DNA of 64,000 nt, taken from the NCBI GenBank assembly GCA_964474045.1, contig CAYYRC010000001.1, positions 186,001-250,000 of the forward strand, read 5' to 3'. Each line of letters opens with the position of its first letter. The first letter of the stretch is position 1. Of the stretch, positions 26,439 through 35,032 are shown one piece after another. Made by a program: the position numbers and the translations under genes. The notes under the pieces are model-generated. The model did no database searches, was not told the origin of the DNA, and saw only the letters and a program-made list of their open reading frames with translations. This DNA is from JACJWR01 sp964474045 (GTDB taxonomy: Bacteria > Actinomycetota > Actinomycetes > S36-B12 > UBA10799).

Positions 26439-27368
26439 CTAGGACGTGATGAAGGTGACGCCGTTGTCGGAGCTGCGATAGATCTTCCCGGTTGCATCGA
26501 CGACGGCCACGCTGCGGTCGCGCAGGGCTATGCCGACCGAACCGTCGCTCGCGGCCCCGGCGATGCAGCTCAGCTGCTGCCAGCTTGCCCCGGAGTTGAG
26601 GGAGGTGGACACGGCCAGGCCGTTGCAGCCATCGGCCTGGGCGGCGGCGAAGAGGATGTTGCCCGCCGCGGCGGCCAGCGCCCGCCCGCCAGCCAGACGA
26701 CCGGTGCCGTTGAAGCCGTCGGACGTCACCTGCATGACGCTGCCCTCGCGGCAGAGGACGAAGGCCTTGCCGGGGTCGCCCGCGGCCAACGAGATGGCCG
26801 GACAGGGTGACGCCTTCACGCCCCATTCCGGGGTGATGACGAGCCCGTTGTCCTTCGGTACCAACGCGAAGATCTCGGCCAGGGGGAGTCCGCTTCCCCA
26901 GCCCTCGCCCTCCTTGGCGTAGAACTGGATGTCGGCGCACTCCGGGGCGGAGCCCACCACGTAGTCGGTCCCGTTACCCAACGTGTCCACCGCGGACACC
27001 ACCTGGACGGGAAGCGCGACGTCGTTGGTGGTGCTGGTCGTCGGGTTCTGCAGCGAGGCCGCCGCGCCGCCGAATCCGCAGACGCCCGGTTTGACCGAGA
27101 ACAGTGAGCCATCGGCGTTCAGCACGGTCTGCAGGGCCTGCGGAGCAGCTGCGTCCGTCCCCGCGCCCGAGGTTGCGCCGGCGGACGGCGAGCCGCCGGC
27201 CGCCGAGGCGGCCGCGCTGCCGCCCGAGACCACCGAAGTGCGCGTCACGTCGGCCGCCACCTTCGTGGCCGATCCGCTGGAGCCGGAGTTCAGCGCCATG
27301 ACGATGAGCACCAGATCCAGAACGATCAGCGCAGCTAGAGCTGCGAGGCCCAACCTACGTTCGCGCAC
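26439..27368 (-). CDS. membrane-anchored extracellular protein with BNR/YCF48-like repeats
   Basis: About 309 residues from the GTG at 27368 (GAGGGG seven bases upstream); an ATG at 27413 would add 15 residues. One N-terminal transmembrane helix (LAALAALIVLDLVLIVMAL) is followed by a low-complexity Gly/Ser/Ala linker and a beta-propeller-like domain. The latter has Asp-box-type stretches such as NSGASWQQLSC and SSDNGVTFITS. Paired cysteines (VCGFGG, PECADI, SPCPAI, LCREG) fit an exported domain. It lies 3 nt upstream of the sortase gene, so it is likely in the same transcript. The ligand is unknown. Confidence 0.65.
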   Translation of the reverse strand: MRERRLGLAALAALIVLDLVLIVMALNSGSSGSATKVAADVTRTSVVSGGSAAASAAGGSPSAGATSGAGTDAAAPQALQTVLNADGSLFSVKPGVCGFGGAAASLQNPTTSTTNDVALPVQVVSAVDTLGNGTDYVVGSAPECADIQFYAKEGEGWGSGLPLAEIFALVPKDNGLVITPEWGVKASPCPAISLAAGDPGKAFVLCREGSVMQVTSDGFNGTGRLAGGRALAAAAGNILFAAAQADGCNGLAVSTSLNSGASWQQLSCIAGAASDGSVGIALRDRSVAVVDATGKIYRSSDNGVTFITS

Positions 27369-27505
27369 GATGAGTCCCCTCGAAACTAAGTGACTGGCGA
27401 CGAATCGCCGCATCTGAGGGTCAGCCTACGCGGCGAGACGGCGCGGGAGTGCCGATATCCCCAAGGTCAGGTGACGCTTCCCTGGAACCCTCCAACCAGC
27501 TCCCA

Positions 27506-27549
27506 ACGACTGTGGGCCGCCGACCCGGAGGTCGGCGGCCCACAGTCGT
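27506..27549 (-). terminator. 20-bp perfect hairpin, probable terminator
   Basis: A 20-bp perfect inverted repeat (ACGACTGTGGGCCGCCGACC, loop CGGA, then its complement) begins 14 nt past the stop of the LAxTG gene. It separates that gene from the BNR-like/sortase transcript. No T-tract is present. Confidence 0.75.
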
Positions 27550-27562
27550 GCGTGTTGGCAGG

Positions 27563-28237
27563 TCAGGCGTCGCTGCGTCCCTCGCGCCGCCGTGCGACCA
27601 CGACTGCGCCGACACCGGCGAGCAGCAGGCCGCCACCGAGAGCGGCGATCAGCAGGGTGTTATTGCCACCGGTGGTGGCGAGGCCGCCGCTGGTGCTGCT
27701 GCCGGACGTAGTGCCGGTCGACGTCCCGCCGCCGGTGGTGCCGCCGCCGGTGGTGCCGCCGCCGGAGGTCCCGCCGCCGCCGGAGGTGCCACCCCCACCG
27801 GTGCCGCCGCCACCGCCGCCGCCGCCACCGCCACCGCCACCACCGCTGCTGGGAACGGTGATGGTCGCGGTGCCGGTGACGATGCCGCCGGGAACGTTAC
27901 CCGGACCAGTGGCCGTGACGGTGCAGGTGCCGGCCTGGGTGAATGTCAGCGAAACCTTCACCACGCCGTTGGCGCCGGCAGTCGCCGTCGCGGACGGCCC
28001 CGCGAAGGTCGCGCCGTTGTTGGTGCAGGTCGAGGTGATCTGCACCGTCGAGCCCGGGGTGAACGGGACGACGTTGCCGAAAGTGAAGTCGACGGTGCCG
28101 CCACCTGGCGGAGTAACGTTGGTGCTGCTGCCGCCGTTGATGGAGGGGTCCGGTGGGTAGACCGCGAGCGCGGGCGCGGCGAGCCCAATGACCAGGGCCG
28201 CCCCCGCTGCCGTCCCGAGTGCAATTGATCGACGCAT
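27563..28237 (-). CDS. LAxTG-anchored, glycine-repeat surface protein
   Basis: A 224-residue surface protein. The signal peptide (SIALGTAAGAALVIGLAAPALA) is followed by an Ig-like beta-sandwich domain with one cysteine pair (STCTNN, AGTCTVT). A glycine-rich segment follows, beginning with a run of 14 Gly and continuing as GGGT/GGGTT repeats. The sorting signal is LATTG, then a hydrophobic helix and RRREGR. LATTG fits the LAxTG preference of class E sortases, so this is the probable substrate of the sortase at 25722-26435. The Gly/Thr repeat probably spans the wall. Confidence 0.85.
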   Translation of the reverse strand: MRRSIALGTAAGAALVIGLAAPALAVYPPDPSINGGSSTNVTPPGGGTVDFTFGNVVPFTPGSTVQITSTCTNNGATFAGPSATATAGANGVVKVSLTFTQAGTCTVTATGPGNVPGGIVTGTATITVPSSGGGGGGGGGGGGGGTGGGGTSGGGGTSGGGTTGGGTTGGGTSTGTTSGSSTSGGLATTGGNNTLLIAALGGGLLLAGVGAVVVARRREGRSDA

Positions 28238-28321
28238 TGCCTTGATCTCGCTTTCTAATGTGGCTTATGAGGCTGTATTGATGTCGTAACAGTCGGTGTG
28301 GGACTGCTCCTACGAGTGACG

Positions 28322-28340
28322 CTAGCAGAGTTGCTGCTAG
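28322..28340 (-). terminator. short hairpin between tyrosine kinase and LAxTG genes
   Basis: Inverted repeat CTAGCAG-AGTTG-CTGCTAG in a 150-nt intergenic stretch that is AT-richer than its surroundings. It could end the kinase transcript or form part of the LAxTG gene's promoter/leader. Assignment is uncertain. Confidence 0.4.
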
Positions 28341-28387
28341 ATGGGTACCGCGTACGTAACTTCAGGTTATCGGAGGCTTCCGACTCG

Positions 28388-29914
28388 TTATCGGCTGACC
28401 CCGTGGTCAGCCGTGGCCTGAGCTTCCGACGCCTGGGACTCGAGCTCGGCCGTTTCGGTCGTGGCCACCGCGTCTGACTTCGCGGCGTTGCGCTTGCCCC
28501 GGCGGCCCTTCTTGTCGGACTTGTCGTGTCCGTATCCATAGCCGTATCCGTAGCCATACCCGTAGCCATACCCATAGCCGTAGCCGTACCCGTAGCTGCC
28601 GCCCCGGGTCGGCACGAAGTTCAGGACGGTTCCCAGCAGCCGGGCGCCCACGTTGTCGAGCACCAGCGCGGCCTTGCGGACCTGGTCCCGGGTGGTGCGG
28701 CCGAAGCGGGTGACCATGATCGCGCCGTCGGCGTTGCGGGCCAGCACCGCTGCGTCCGTGACCGGCAGCAGCGGCGGGGCGTCGATGATGATGATGTCGA
28801 AGGTGCCGCGCAGCTCGTCCAGCAGGTGGCTCATCTGCCGGGAGCCCAGCATCTCCGACGGGTTGGGGGGCGTCGGGCCCGACGGGATGACGGACAGCAG
28901 GCCGCGCCGCCACGACACGATCCCGTCAGCCAGCGGAATCTGTCCGGACAGCACGTCCACGAGGCCCACCGAGCCGGCGATGCCCAGGTACTCGGCCACC
29001 TTCGGTTTGCGCAGGTCCGCCTCCACCAGGCAGACCTTGCGGCCCGCTTGGGCGAGCGTGATCGCCAGGTTGCAGGCGCTGGTGGTCTTGCCCTCCGACG
29101 GCAGGGCCGAGGTGATGACCACGGCCTTCGGCGGCTCGTCTACATCGACGTACTGCAGGTTGGTGCGGACCGTCCGGAAGCCCTCGGCGCGCACGGAGGT
29201 CTGGTTGAGCGCCACCAGCGGCGAGGTCTGCGCCTCGGTGTCGAAGCTGACCAGCCCGAGGTTGGTGCTGCCGGTCAGCTGGGCCAGGTCGGACTCGCTC
29301 TTGATGGAGGTGTCCAGCTGCTCGCGCAGGATCGCGTAGGCGATCCCGACGCCGAGGCCGAGGATCAGGCCCAGCGCCACATTGATCTTGGTGTTGGGCG
29401 ACACCAGGCCGGCGCCGGTCGCGGGGCTGGTGATGGTCATCTTGACCGGTGACTCGGTGGCACCCGGCGGCGTCTCGAGCACCGCCACCTGGTTAGCGAA
29501 CGACACCGAGACGGCGTTCGCCAACTCCACCGCGCGTGCCGGGCTGTTGTCCTTGACCGTGACGTTGATGAGCACGGTCTGCGGGGGGTTGACCGCTGAC
29601 ACCATGGAGGCCAGCTGCGGCACCGTCAGGTCGACGCCGGTCTGGGCGATCACGGGTGCCAGCACCTGCGGCGAGGTCACAACATCCACGTAGCTCTTCA
29701 CCCGCTGGAGCGTGAACGCCGCACCGCTGTAGACGGCGGCGTTGGAGTTGCTGCTGGTGGTCTGGCCGATGGAGACGAAGTTCTGCGTCGTGGCCGAGTA
29801 GACCTTCGGGCTCAGCAGGCTGTACCCCGCCGCCAGCGCCACGCCGATCGCCGTGATCAGCGCGATGGGCAGCCAGCGCTTGCGAAGAATACGGATGTAG
29901 TCGCGCAGATCCAC
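28388..29914 (-). CDS. polysaccharide-biosynthesis tyrosine autokinase (Wzc/CpsD-like)
   Basis: A 508-residue inner-membrane protein. An N-terminal Wzz chain-length domain is flanked by two transmembrane helices (residues about 18-36 and 180-200). A cytoplasmic BY-kinase domain follows with Walker A SALPSEGKTTSA, Walker A' LVEADLRKPK and Walker B IIIIDAPPLLP. After the kinase comes a run of eleven Tyr-Gly dipeptides and a charged tail. Tyrosine-cluster tails are the autophosphorylation site in this family, but here it is a strict YG repeat. The phosphatase gene lies 93 nt upstream. Polysaccharide genes themselves are not in the window. Confidence 0.92.
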   Translation of the reverse strand: MDLRDYIRILRKRWLPIALITAIGVALAAGYSLLSPKVYSATTQNFVSIGQTTSSNSNAAVYSGAAFTLQRVKSYVDVVTSPQVLAPVIAQTGVDLTVPQLASMVSAVNPPQTVLINVTVKDNSPARAVELANAVSVSFANQVAVLETPPGATESPVKMTITSPATGAGLVSPNTKINVALGLILGLGVGIAYAILREQLDTSIKSESDLAQLTGSTNLGLVSFDTEAQTSPLVALNQTSVRAEGFRTVRTNLQYVDVDEPPKAVVITSALPSEGKTTSACNLAITLAQAGRKVCLVEADLRKPKVAEYLGIAGSVGLVDVLSGQIPLADGIVSWRRGLLSVIPSGPTPPNPSEMLGSRQMSHLLDELRGTFDIIIIDAPPLLPVTDAAVLARNADGAIMVTRFGRTTRDQVRKAALVLDNVGARLLGTVLNFVPTRGGSYGYGYGYGYGYGYGYGYGYGYGHDKSDKKGRRGKRNAAKSDAVATTETAELESQASEAQATADHGVSR

Positions 29915-30007
29915 GTGGCGAGCCCCTCGACGTCAGCTGATCGGAGCTCCCACGCGCTTCGAGCCTGGGACCGGCGGACTCCGACAGGTATGCAGCCAAA
30001 CTGTACG

Positions 30008-30739
30008 TCACCTGAGGACGGTCGCGAAGGCGCGCCCGATGGATTGCGCAGCGGCGACGATCAGACCGACGGAATCCGGGTGGTACTCGAAGCCCAGCTC
30101 GTGCGGGTCGCCGACATCGTCGGCGTCCCAGGGCAGCGGCTCCCGTGACCCACCACCCGGGGCCCCGCCGGCCGGGGCCAGCGGCCGCCTGAACGTGGGC
30201 CCGCCCACCGGCGCGGTGCCGCGGGCGGCGTCCAACTCGTCCAGCAGCCACGCGAGCCGGTCGTCGAGCGACTCCGGCAACGCCGGCACCTGCACCAGTG
30301 GATCCAGCGGGTCCAGGTCCGGGGCGCCGCCGGCGGCACGTAGGCGGGCGATGTCGAGCACTCCGGAGCCGCCGATCACCCACTCCAGCAGGGTTGCGGC
30401 CTGGCGCAGCGTGTAGAGCCGAGCCCGGCGCCCCGGAGCCAGCGCACCAGCCGCGCCCAGGTGCCCGCGATCAGCCGTGAGCACCAAGTCGGCGCCCGTG
30501 ACCAGCTCCGCGGTGAGCCGACGGCTGGCGTGGGGCGACGCGCCCGGCGGCGTCGGGGCGTCCAAAAGCTCGGCCGCCTCCGGGCACATGGGTGCCCCGG
30601 GAATGGCCGCCACTCCCGCGCTGGTGACTTCGATCAAGTCGCCAAGCCCGTTGCCGTCGAACGCGGTCCGCAGGGAGCGCTCCGCGGTCGCCGAGCGGCA
30701 GATGTTGGCGGTGCAGACGGTGAGCACGGTGAAGGCCAC
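30008..30739 (-). CDS. low-molecular-weight protein-tyrosine-phosphatase-like protein
   Basis: A 243-residue protein. The phosphate-binding loop CTANICRS matches C-x5-R-S near residues 9-16, and an acidic/Pro motif (DADDVGDP) near residue 212 supplies the general-acid Asp-Pro. It is longer than the typical 150-residue enzyme because of a Pro/Gly/Ala-rich insertion between residues about 130 and 205. The position directly upstream of the tyrosine autokinase suggests it reverses that kinase's autophosphorylation. Confidence 0.85.
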   Translation of the reverse strand: MAFTVLTVCTANICRSATAERSLRTAFDGNGLGDLIEVTSAGVAAIPGAPMCPEAAELLDAPTPPGASPHASRRLTAELVTGADLVLTADRGHLGAAGALAPGRRARLYTLRQAATLLEWVIGGSGVLDIARLRAAGGAPDLDPLDPLVQVPALPESLDDRLAWLLDELDAARGTAPVGGPTFRRPLAPAGGAPGGGSREPLPWDADDVGDPHELGFEYHPDSVGLIVAAAQSIGRAFATVLR

Positions 30740-30801
30740 CGGCCCACTCTAGGGTCGTCGGCCCTTCGCCCGGAGGGATGGCGGCCTGCCAGAATCGGGG
30801 C

Positions 30802-31527
30802 GTGTCAGCCAGTCAGACCCGTCCGAACGGCTCGGTGCCGACGTTCCGACGCCGCGGGGGGCGGCTGGGCCCGGAGTTGCGGACGGTGCTCGCCGAGGTG
30901 CTGCCCCGGTTCGAGCTGCCCGATCCCGCTGCGACCGGGACCCGCTGGGACCTCGATCGCATCTTCGGCGGGCGCGATGTGGTGGTCGAGGTCGGTTCCG
31001 GGATGGGCGAGGCGGCCCTGGAGCTGGCGCTGGCCCGACCGGATGAGGCTGTGATCGCGGTAGACGTCCACGTCCGGGGCATCGCCTCCCTGGCGCGGGC
31101 CGCCGCGCGGTCCGATCTGGACAACCTGCGGGTGGTCCTGGGCGACGGGTTGGACGTGCTCCGGGAGGGGGTGGCGCCAGAGGCGCTTGCCGGTATCCGG
31201 GCGTGGTTCCCCGACCCGTGGCCCAAGGCCCGTCATCACAAGCGCAGGTTGTTCTCGGACCCGAACGTGGAGTTGATGGTGTCCCGGCTCAGGCCCGGCG
31301 GCACCCTCCACGCCGCGACCGACGTCGCCGAGTACGCGCTGGTGATCAGCGACGTCCTCGACGCGCAGCCAGCGCTGGAGCCCATCGTCCGCGGCTCTCC
31401 GCGGCCGCCGTGGCGACCGTGGACCAAGTACGAGCGGGCGGGCCTGGCCGCGGGGCGGCCGGCCTCGGACTTCATCTACGCGCGGCGCCCGGACTCCACG
31501 ATGGCGACGCATCCGTTTCGGCGATGA
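30802..31527 (+). CDS. trmB: tRNA (guanine-N7-)-methyltransferase
   Basis: A protein of about 241 residues that methylates G46 of tRNA. The SAM motif is VVEVGSGMGEAALE. The family signature is AWFPDPWPKARHHKRRL and the downstream motif is HAATDVAEYA. The GTG at 30802 (upstream ATG at 30778 possible) gives the family length. Its 3' end overlaps the convergent GGT-like gene by 52 nt. It is divergent from the phosphatase gene. Confidence 0.93.
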   Translation: MSASQTRPNGSVPTFRRRGGRLGPELRTVLAEVLPRFELPDPAATGTRWDLDRIFGGRDVVVEVGSGMGEAALELALARPDEAVIAVDVHVRGIASLARAAARSDLDNLRVVLGDGLDVLREGVAPEALAGIRAWFPDPWPKARHHKRRLFSDPNVELMVSRLRPGGTLHAATDVAEYALVISDVLDAQPALEPIVRGSPRPPWRPWTKYERAGLAAGRPASDFIYARRPDSTMATHPFRR

Positions 31528-32897
31528 TCGGCAGCCGCGATGACGCTGCCGTCAGGCAGTCGCTGCACCGCGTTGACGCCGCCGAAGTAGAAGTCCGTCA
31601 CGTCCCAGAGGTTGACCTCGAAGCGCGCCTGCAGCAGGGCCAGGTCGGACGGTCCGATACCCACCTCGGCCTGGACCAGACCGCTGTCCTCCTGGTGCGC
31701 CCGGGGGGCTGCGACGGCGTCGGCCAGGCTCAGGCCCCGATCCCGCAGCAGGGCGGCCACGGTGCTGACGGCGGTGCGGATGCGGGCCGACCCACCGCTG
31801 CCCAGCGCGGTCACCGTGCCGTCGGGGGCGCGCAGCACCGTCGGCGCGCTCATCGAGCGCAGGCGCTCGCCGGGCGTGACCGCCGACAGCCCCGCCGGCA
31901 GCAGGTCGTCCTCGCCCAGCATGTTGTTCAGGTGCACGCCGATGCCCGGGACCAGAACGCCGCCGCCCGCGCCGTTCGTGGTGGTCATCGACACGACGGC
32001 ACCGTCGGCGCCGATCACCGACACGTGCGTGGTGCCCGCCGTGGCAGCTAGGTGGGACTTGACCTCCGCGGTCGCCCGGGCCAGCTCAGCGGCCAGGGAC
32101 GCGTAGTCGAAGGTGGACATGCGCTCCAGGGCGCGCACGACGATCTGTCCGCCGTAGGCCGGTGACGGGTTGGTGATGGCGGTCCAGTCCCGCACCCGCG
32201 TCACCAGCGGGGCGCGCCAGATGGGTTGATAGTCACTCAGGTCCGCCGCGGTGATCGAGCAGCCCTGGGCCGCCATGCCCAGCAGGGGATCGGCGAAGGC
32301 CGGGGAGTTGGCCGACGTCACCTCGCCGTCGGCGATGCGCGCCAGGAACTCCGCCAGCTCGTCGTCCCGGAGCACCTCGCCGGCTCGCAGCAGCCGACCC
32401 TCCGGGGCATAAACCGACGCTGCGGACTCCGTGTGCCGCACGATCGCCTCGATCAGCGTCAGGACGTAGGCCTGGGCCTCATCCACAACCGCCCCGGCTC
32501 GGGCCAGCTCGACGCTGGGGGCGACGACGTCGGCCAGCGGCAGCGAGCCGTGGCGGCGGTGCAGCTCGAGTAGGCCACCCAGCATGCCGGGGACGGCGGC
32601 CGAGGCCGGTCCGACGCGGAAGTCCTGTTGGGCCGACGGGTAGACGACGGTGATCGTCGCCGGCTCGGTGCGCGGATGCACCAGCGCGATACCGGGCACG
32701 GCGGCGAAGAAGTCCAGCACCTCGGCGGTGCCGTCGGGCAGCTCGATAGTCGCGAAGCCGCCGCCGGCCAGGCTGGTCAGGCCGGGCTCGGCAACGGTCG
32801 AGGCGAAACCCGCCGCGACCGCCGCATCGACCGCCCCGCCGCCGGCACGCAGGACGGACGCGGCCGCGGCCGTGGTGGCCGCGTTGCCGGTGGCCAC
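31476..32897 (-). CDS. gamma-glutamyltransferase family protein (GGT-like Ntn-hydrolase)
   Basis: A 473-residue protein of the gamma-glutamyltranspeptidase superfamily. The N-terminal signature is RAGGGAVDAAVAAGFASTVAEP. The autoprocessing Thr lies in GTTHVSVIGADGA (near residue 288), followed by MTTTNGAGGG, and the conserved ending is ADHRRNG. It is shorter than secreted GGT (about 570 residues) and has no signal peptide, so it is probably a cytoplasmic amidohydrolase relative rather than true glutathione-cleaving GGT. Its 3' end overlaps trmB on the opposite strand. Confidence 0.85.
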   Translation of the reverse strand: MATGNAATTAAAASVLRAGGGAVDAAVAAGFASTVAEPGLTSLAGGGFATIELPDGTAEVLDFFAAVPGIALVHPRTEPATITVVYPSAQQDFRVGPASAAVPGMLGGLLELHRRHGSLPLADVVAPSVELARAGAVVDEAQAYVLTLIEAIVRHTESAASVYAPEGRLLRAGEVLRDDELAEFLARIADGEVTSANSPAFADPLLGMAAQGCSITAADLSDYQPIWRAPLVTRVRDWTAITNPSPAYGGQIVVRALERMSTFDYASLAAELARATAEVKSHLAATAGTTHVSVIGADGAVVSMTTTNGAGGGVLVPGIGVHLNNMLGEDDLLPAGLSAVTPGERLRSMSAPTVLRAPDGTVTALGSGGSARIRTAVSTVAALLRDRGLSLADAVAAPRAHQEDSGLVQAEVGIGPSDLALLQARFEVNLWDVTDFYFGGVNAVQRLPDGSVIAAADHRRNGCVAIVESGRRA

Positions 32898-32962
32898 GGC
32901 GGAGCTGCCCGGTGGGCCGGCCGCGGTGGCGGGGCGACGGGCGGCAGTAATGTCGGAGGTGC

Positions 32963-33451
32963 TCAGATGCCGGCTTCCTTGGCGCGCTCGAAGGACTCCT
33001 TGACCTCGGCCTCCGCTGCCGCCCGACCCTCCCAGCTGGCGCCCTCCACGGACTTGCCGGGCTCCAGGTCCTTGTAGACCTCGAAGAAGTGCTGAATCTC
33101 CAGCCGCTCGAAGTCGTCGAGGTGGCGGATGTCCTGCAGGTGCTCCATCCGCGGGTCGTTGGCGACCACGCAGATCAGCTTGTCGTCGCCGCCGGCCTCA
33201 TCGGTCATCCGGAACATGCCGATCGTGCGGCAGCGGATGAGGCAGCCCGGGAAGGTCTTCTCGCGCATGAGGACCAGCGCATCAAGCGGGTCGCCGTCCA
33301 TGCCGAGCGTGTCATCGACGAATCCGTAGTCGTGTGGGTAGGCCGTCGCGGTGAAGAGCATCCGGTCCAGCCGGATCCGGCCGGTCTCGTGATCGACTTC
33401 GTACTTGTTGCGGCTGCCAGCCGGAATCTCGATGGTCACGTCGAATTCCAT
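32963..33451 (-). CDS. ppa: inorganic pyrophosphatase (family I)
   Basis: A 162-residue soluble pyrophosphatase that drives biosynthetic reactions. Family motifs are IEIPAGSRNKYE at the N-terminus and DGDPLDALVL with the Mg2+-binding aspartates. I chose the ATG at 33451 (GAGGAGG nine bases upstream). Upstream in-frame sequence has no similarity to the family. With hppA, the genome thus has both soluble and membrane pyrophosphatases. It is divergent from dacB. Confidence 0.97.
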   Translation of the reverse strand: MEFDVTIEIPAGSRNKYEVDHETGRIRLDRMLFTATAYPHDYGFVDDTLGMDGDPLDALVLMREKTFPGCLIRCRTIGMFRMTDEAGGDDKLICVVANDPRMEHLQDIRHLDDFERLEIQHFFEVYKDLEPGKSVEGASWEGRAAAEAEVKESFERAKEAGI

Positions 33452-33582
33452 GGACGCCTCCTCATGCTCAGGTGCGGGTTGTGGCCGGGCGCCAGGGGCG
33501 ACCGATGCGTGCTGTGGGCCAGTGTGGCGCAGACACGCCCTCGTTGCATCGCAGCGGAAGCCCGGCCGGGTAATCTCGACGA

Positions 33583-34983
33583 ATGCCGCCAGCCAGAGCC
33601 GTCGCACGGCCCGCCGCGACCGCGGCGCCGCTGCGCGCGGCTCTTGCCGGGATGGCTGCTGCCGTCGGCATCGCGGCCTCCGCCACAGTGGGGTCAGCGG
33701 CGCCCCACGAAGACCCAGCGCCGCTCGCCACGCCCTCGTCGGATTCCGCTGCCCTGCCGCCGCTGGCTGCCCCCCCGGCCGGCGTCGGCGCCACGCCAGC
33801 CGGGGTCGCCGCAGCGCTGGCCCCGTTCCTGGCCGATCCATCGCTGGGACCAGGGGTGGGTGCGGTGGTGCTGGACCCGGCAACCGGCCAGGTGCTGCTC
33901 GACCAGGCTGGCGGCGTCCCGCGAACCCCGGCCTCGACGACCAAGATCCTCACCGGCGCGACCGTGCTCGGCACGCTCGGCCCGGACCGCCGCATCACGA
34001 CCAAGGTCGTGCAGGAGCCGAACGGCACCGTCGTGCTGGTGGGGGCGGGCGACCCCATGCTGCACGACGCGGTGGCGCCGGGGACGGGGACGGCCTCGCT
34101 GGAGCAGCTGGCCGCCATGGCCGCCCCCGCGCTGCGGGGCAAGGCGCAGGCCACCCCGGTGGTTGTGGCGGTGGACGACACCGCCTTCACCGGCCCGACC
34201 ACCGTGGCCGGTTGGGGCCCCGACGACCTGGTCGACTGCACAGTGCAACCGATCATGGCGCTCTCGGTCCACCTGCCCAAGCCGGCGGAATGCGCCCCAG
34301 ACCCCGACCCGGCCATCACGGCGGGCACGGCCTTCGCGGCGCGCCTGGCCGCGCTCGGGCTCCCGGTGCAGCCCACGGTGACGAGGGCGAAGGCGACGGC
34401 CGCGGCCACCGAGCTGGCGGCTGCCGAGTCACCGCCAGTCTCGGACCTGATCGGGCAGGCGCTGGCGCAGTCCGACAACACCTCCGCGGAGATGCTGGGG
34501 CACCTCGCGGGCGCCGCAGCGGGCGGCGAGGCCAGCTTCGCCGGGGGTGCCGCGGCCGCTGCCAAGCAGCTCGCGGCCATGCAGATCCCGGCGCCGGGCC
34601 TGGTGCTGCAGGACGCCTCCGGACTGAGCTCCGGGGACCGCATCCCGCCCGCCGCCACCGCCAAGTTGCTCAGCCAGACCGCCGTCGGCAGGAGTCCCGC
34701 GGACCTTCAGCTGTGGCCTGTGGCCGCCGGCCTGCCGACGGCGGGCTTCACCGGGACGCTGGCCGACCGCTTCGCGCAGCCGGAGGCGGTCGCCGGCCGC
34801 GGCGAGGTTCGCGCCAAGACCGGCACGCTGGTGGGTGTGTCCGCGCTGGGCGGCCTGGTGGTCACCGCGGACGGCCAACAGTTGGCGTTCATCTTCGACT
34901 CCGACACGGCCACCGACATCCTCGCCTCGCGGCAGGCCTTCGACGCTGCGGCCGCGGCACTGGCGACGTGCGGGTGCCGGTAG
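33583..34983 (+). CDS. dacB: D-alanyl-D-alanine carboxypeptidase/endopeptidase (PBP4 type)
   Basis: A 466-residue exported penicillin-binding protein (peptidase S13) that trims or cuts cross-linked peptidoglycan. A signal region is followed by a Pro/Ala-rich segment. The S-x-x-K motif is PASTTKILTGA, S-x-N is AQSDNTSAEML, and K-T-G is VRAKTGTLVG. The order dacB-metalloprotease-tilS-hpt-ftsH parallels mycobacterial Rv3627c-Rv3610c. Confidence 0.95.
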   Translation: MPPARAVARPAATAAPLRAALAGMAAAVGIAASATVGSAAPHEDPAPLATPSSDSAALPPLAAPPAGVGATPAGVAAALAPFLADPSLGPGVGAVVLDPATGQVLLDQAGGVPRTPASTTKILTGATVLGTLGPDRRITTKVVQEPNGTVVLVGAGDPMLHDAVAPGTGTASLEQLAAMAAPALRGKAQATPVVVAVDDTAFTGPTTVAGWGPDDLVDCTVQPIMALSVHLPKPAECAPDPDPAITAGTAFAARLAALGLPVQPTVTRAKATAAATELAAAESPPVSDLIGQALAQSDNTSAEMLGHLAGAAAGGEASFAGGAAAAAKQLAAMQIPAPGLVLQDASGLSSGDRIPPAATAKLLSQTAVGRSPADLQLWPVAAGLPTAGFTGTLADRFAQPEAVAGRGEVRAKTGTLVGVSALGGLVVTADGQQLAFIFDSDTATDILASRQAFDAAAAALATCGCR

Positions 34984-35032
34984 CGGGACCGCCCGCAGGT
35001 TGGGGTTGGTGATTCCGACGTAGGGTGGCGCC

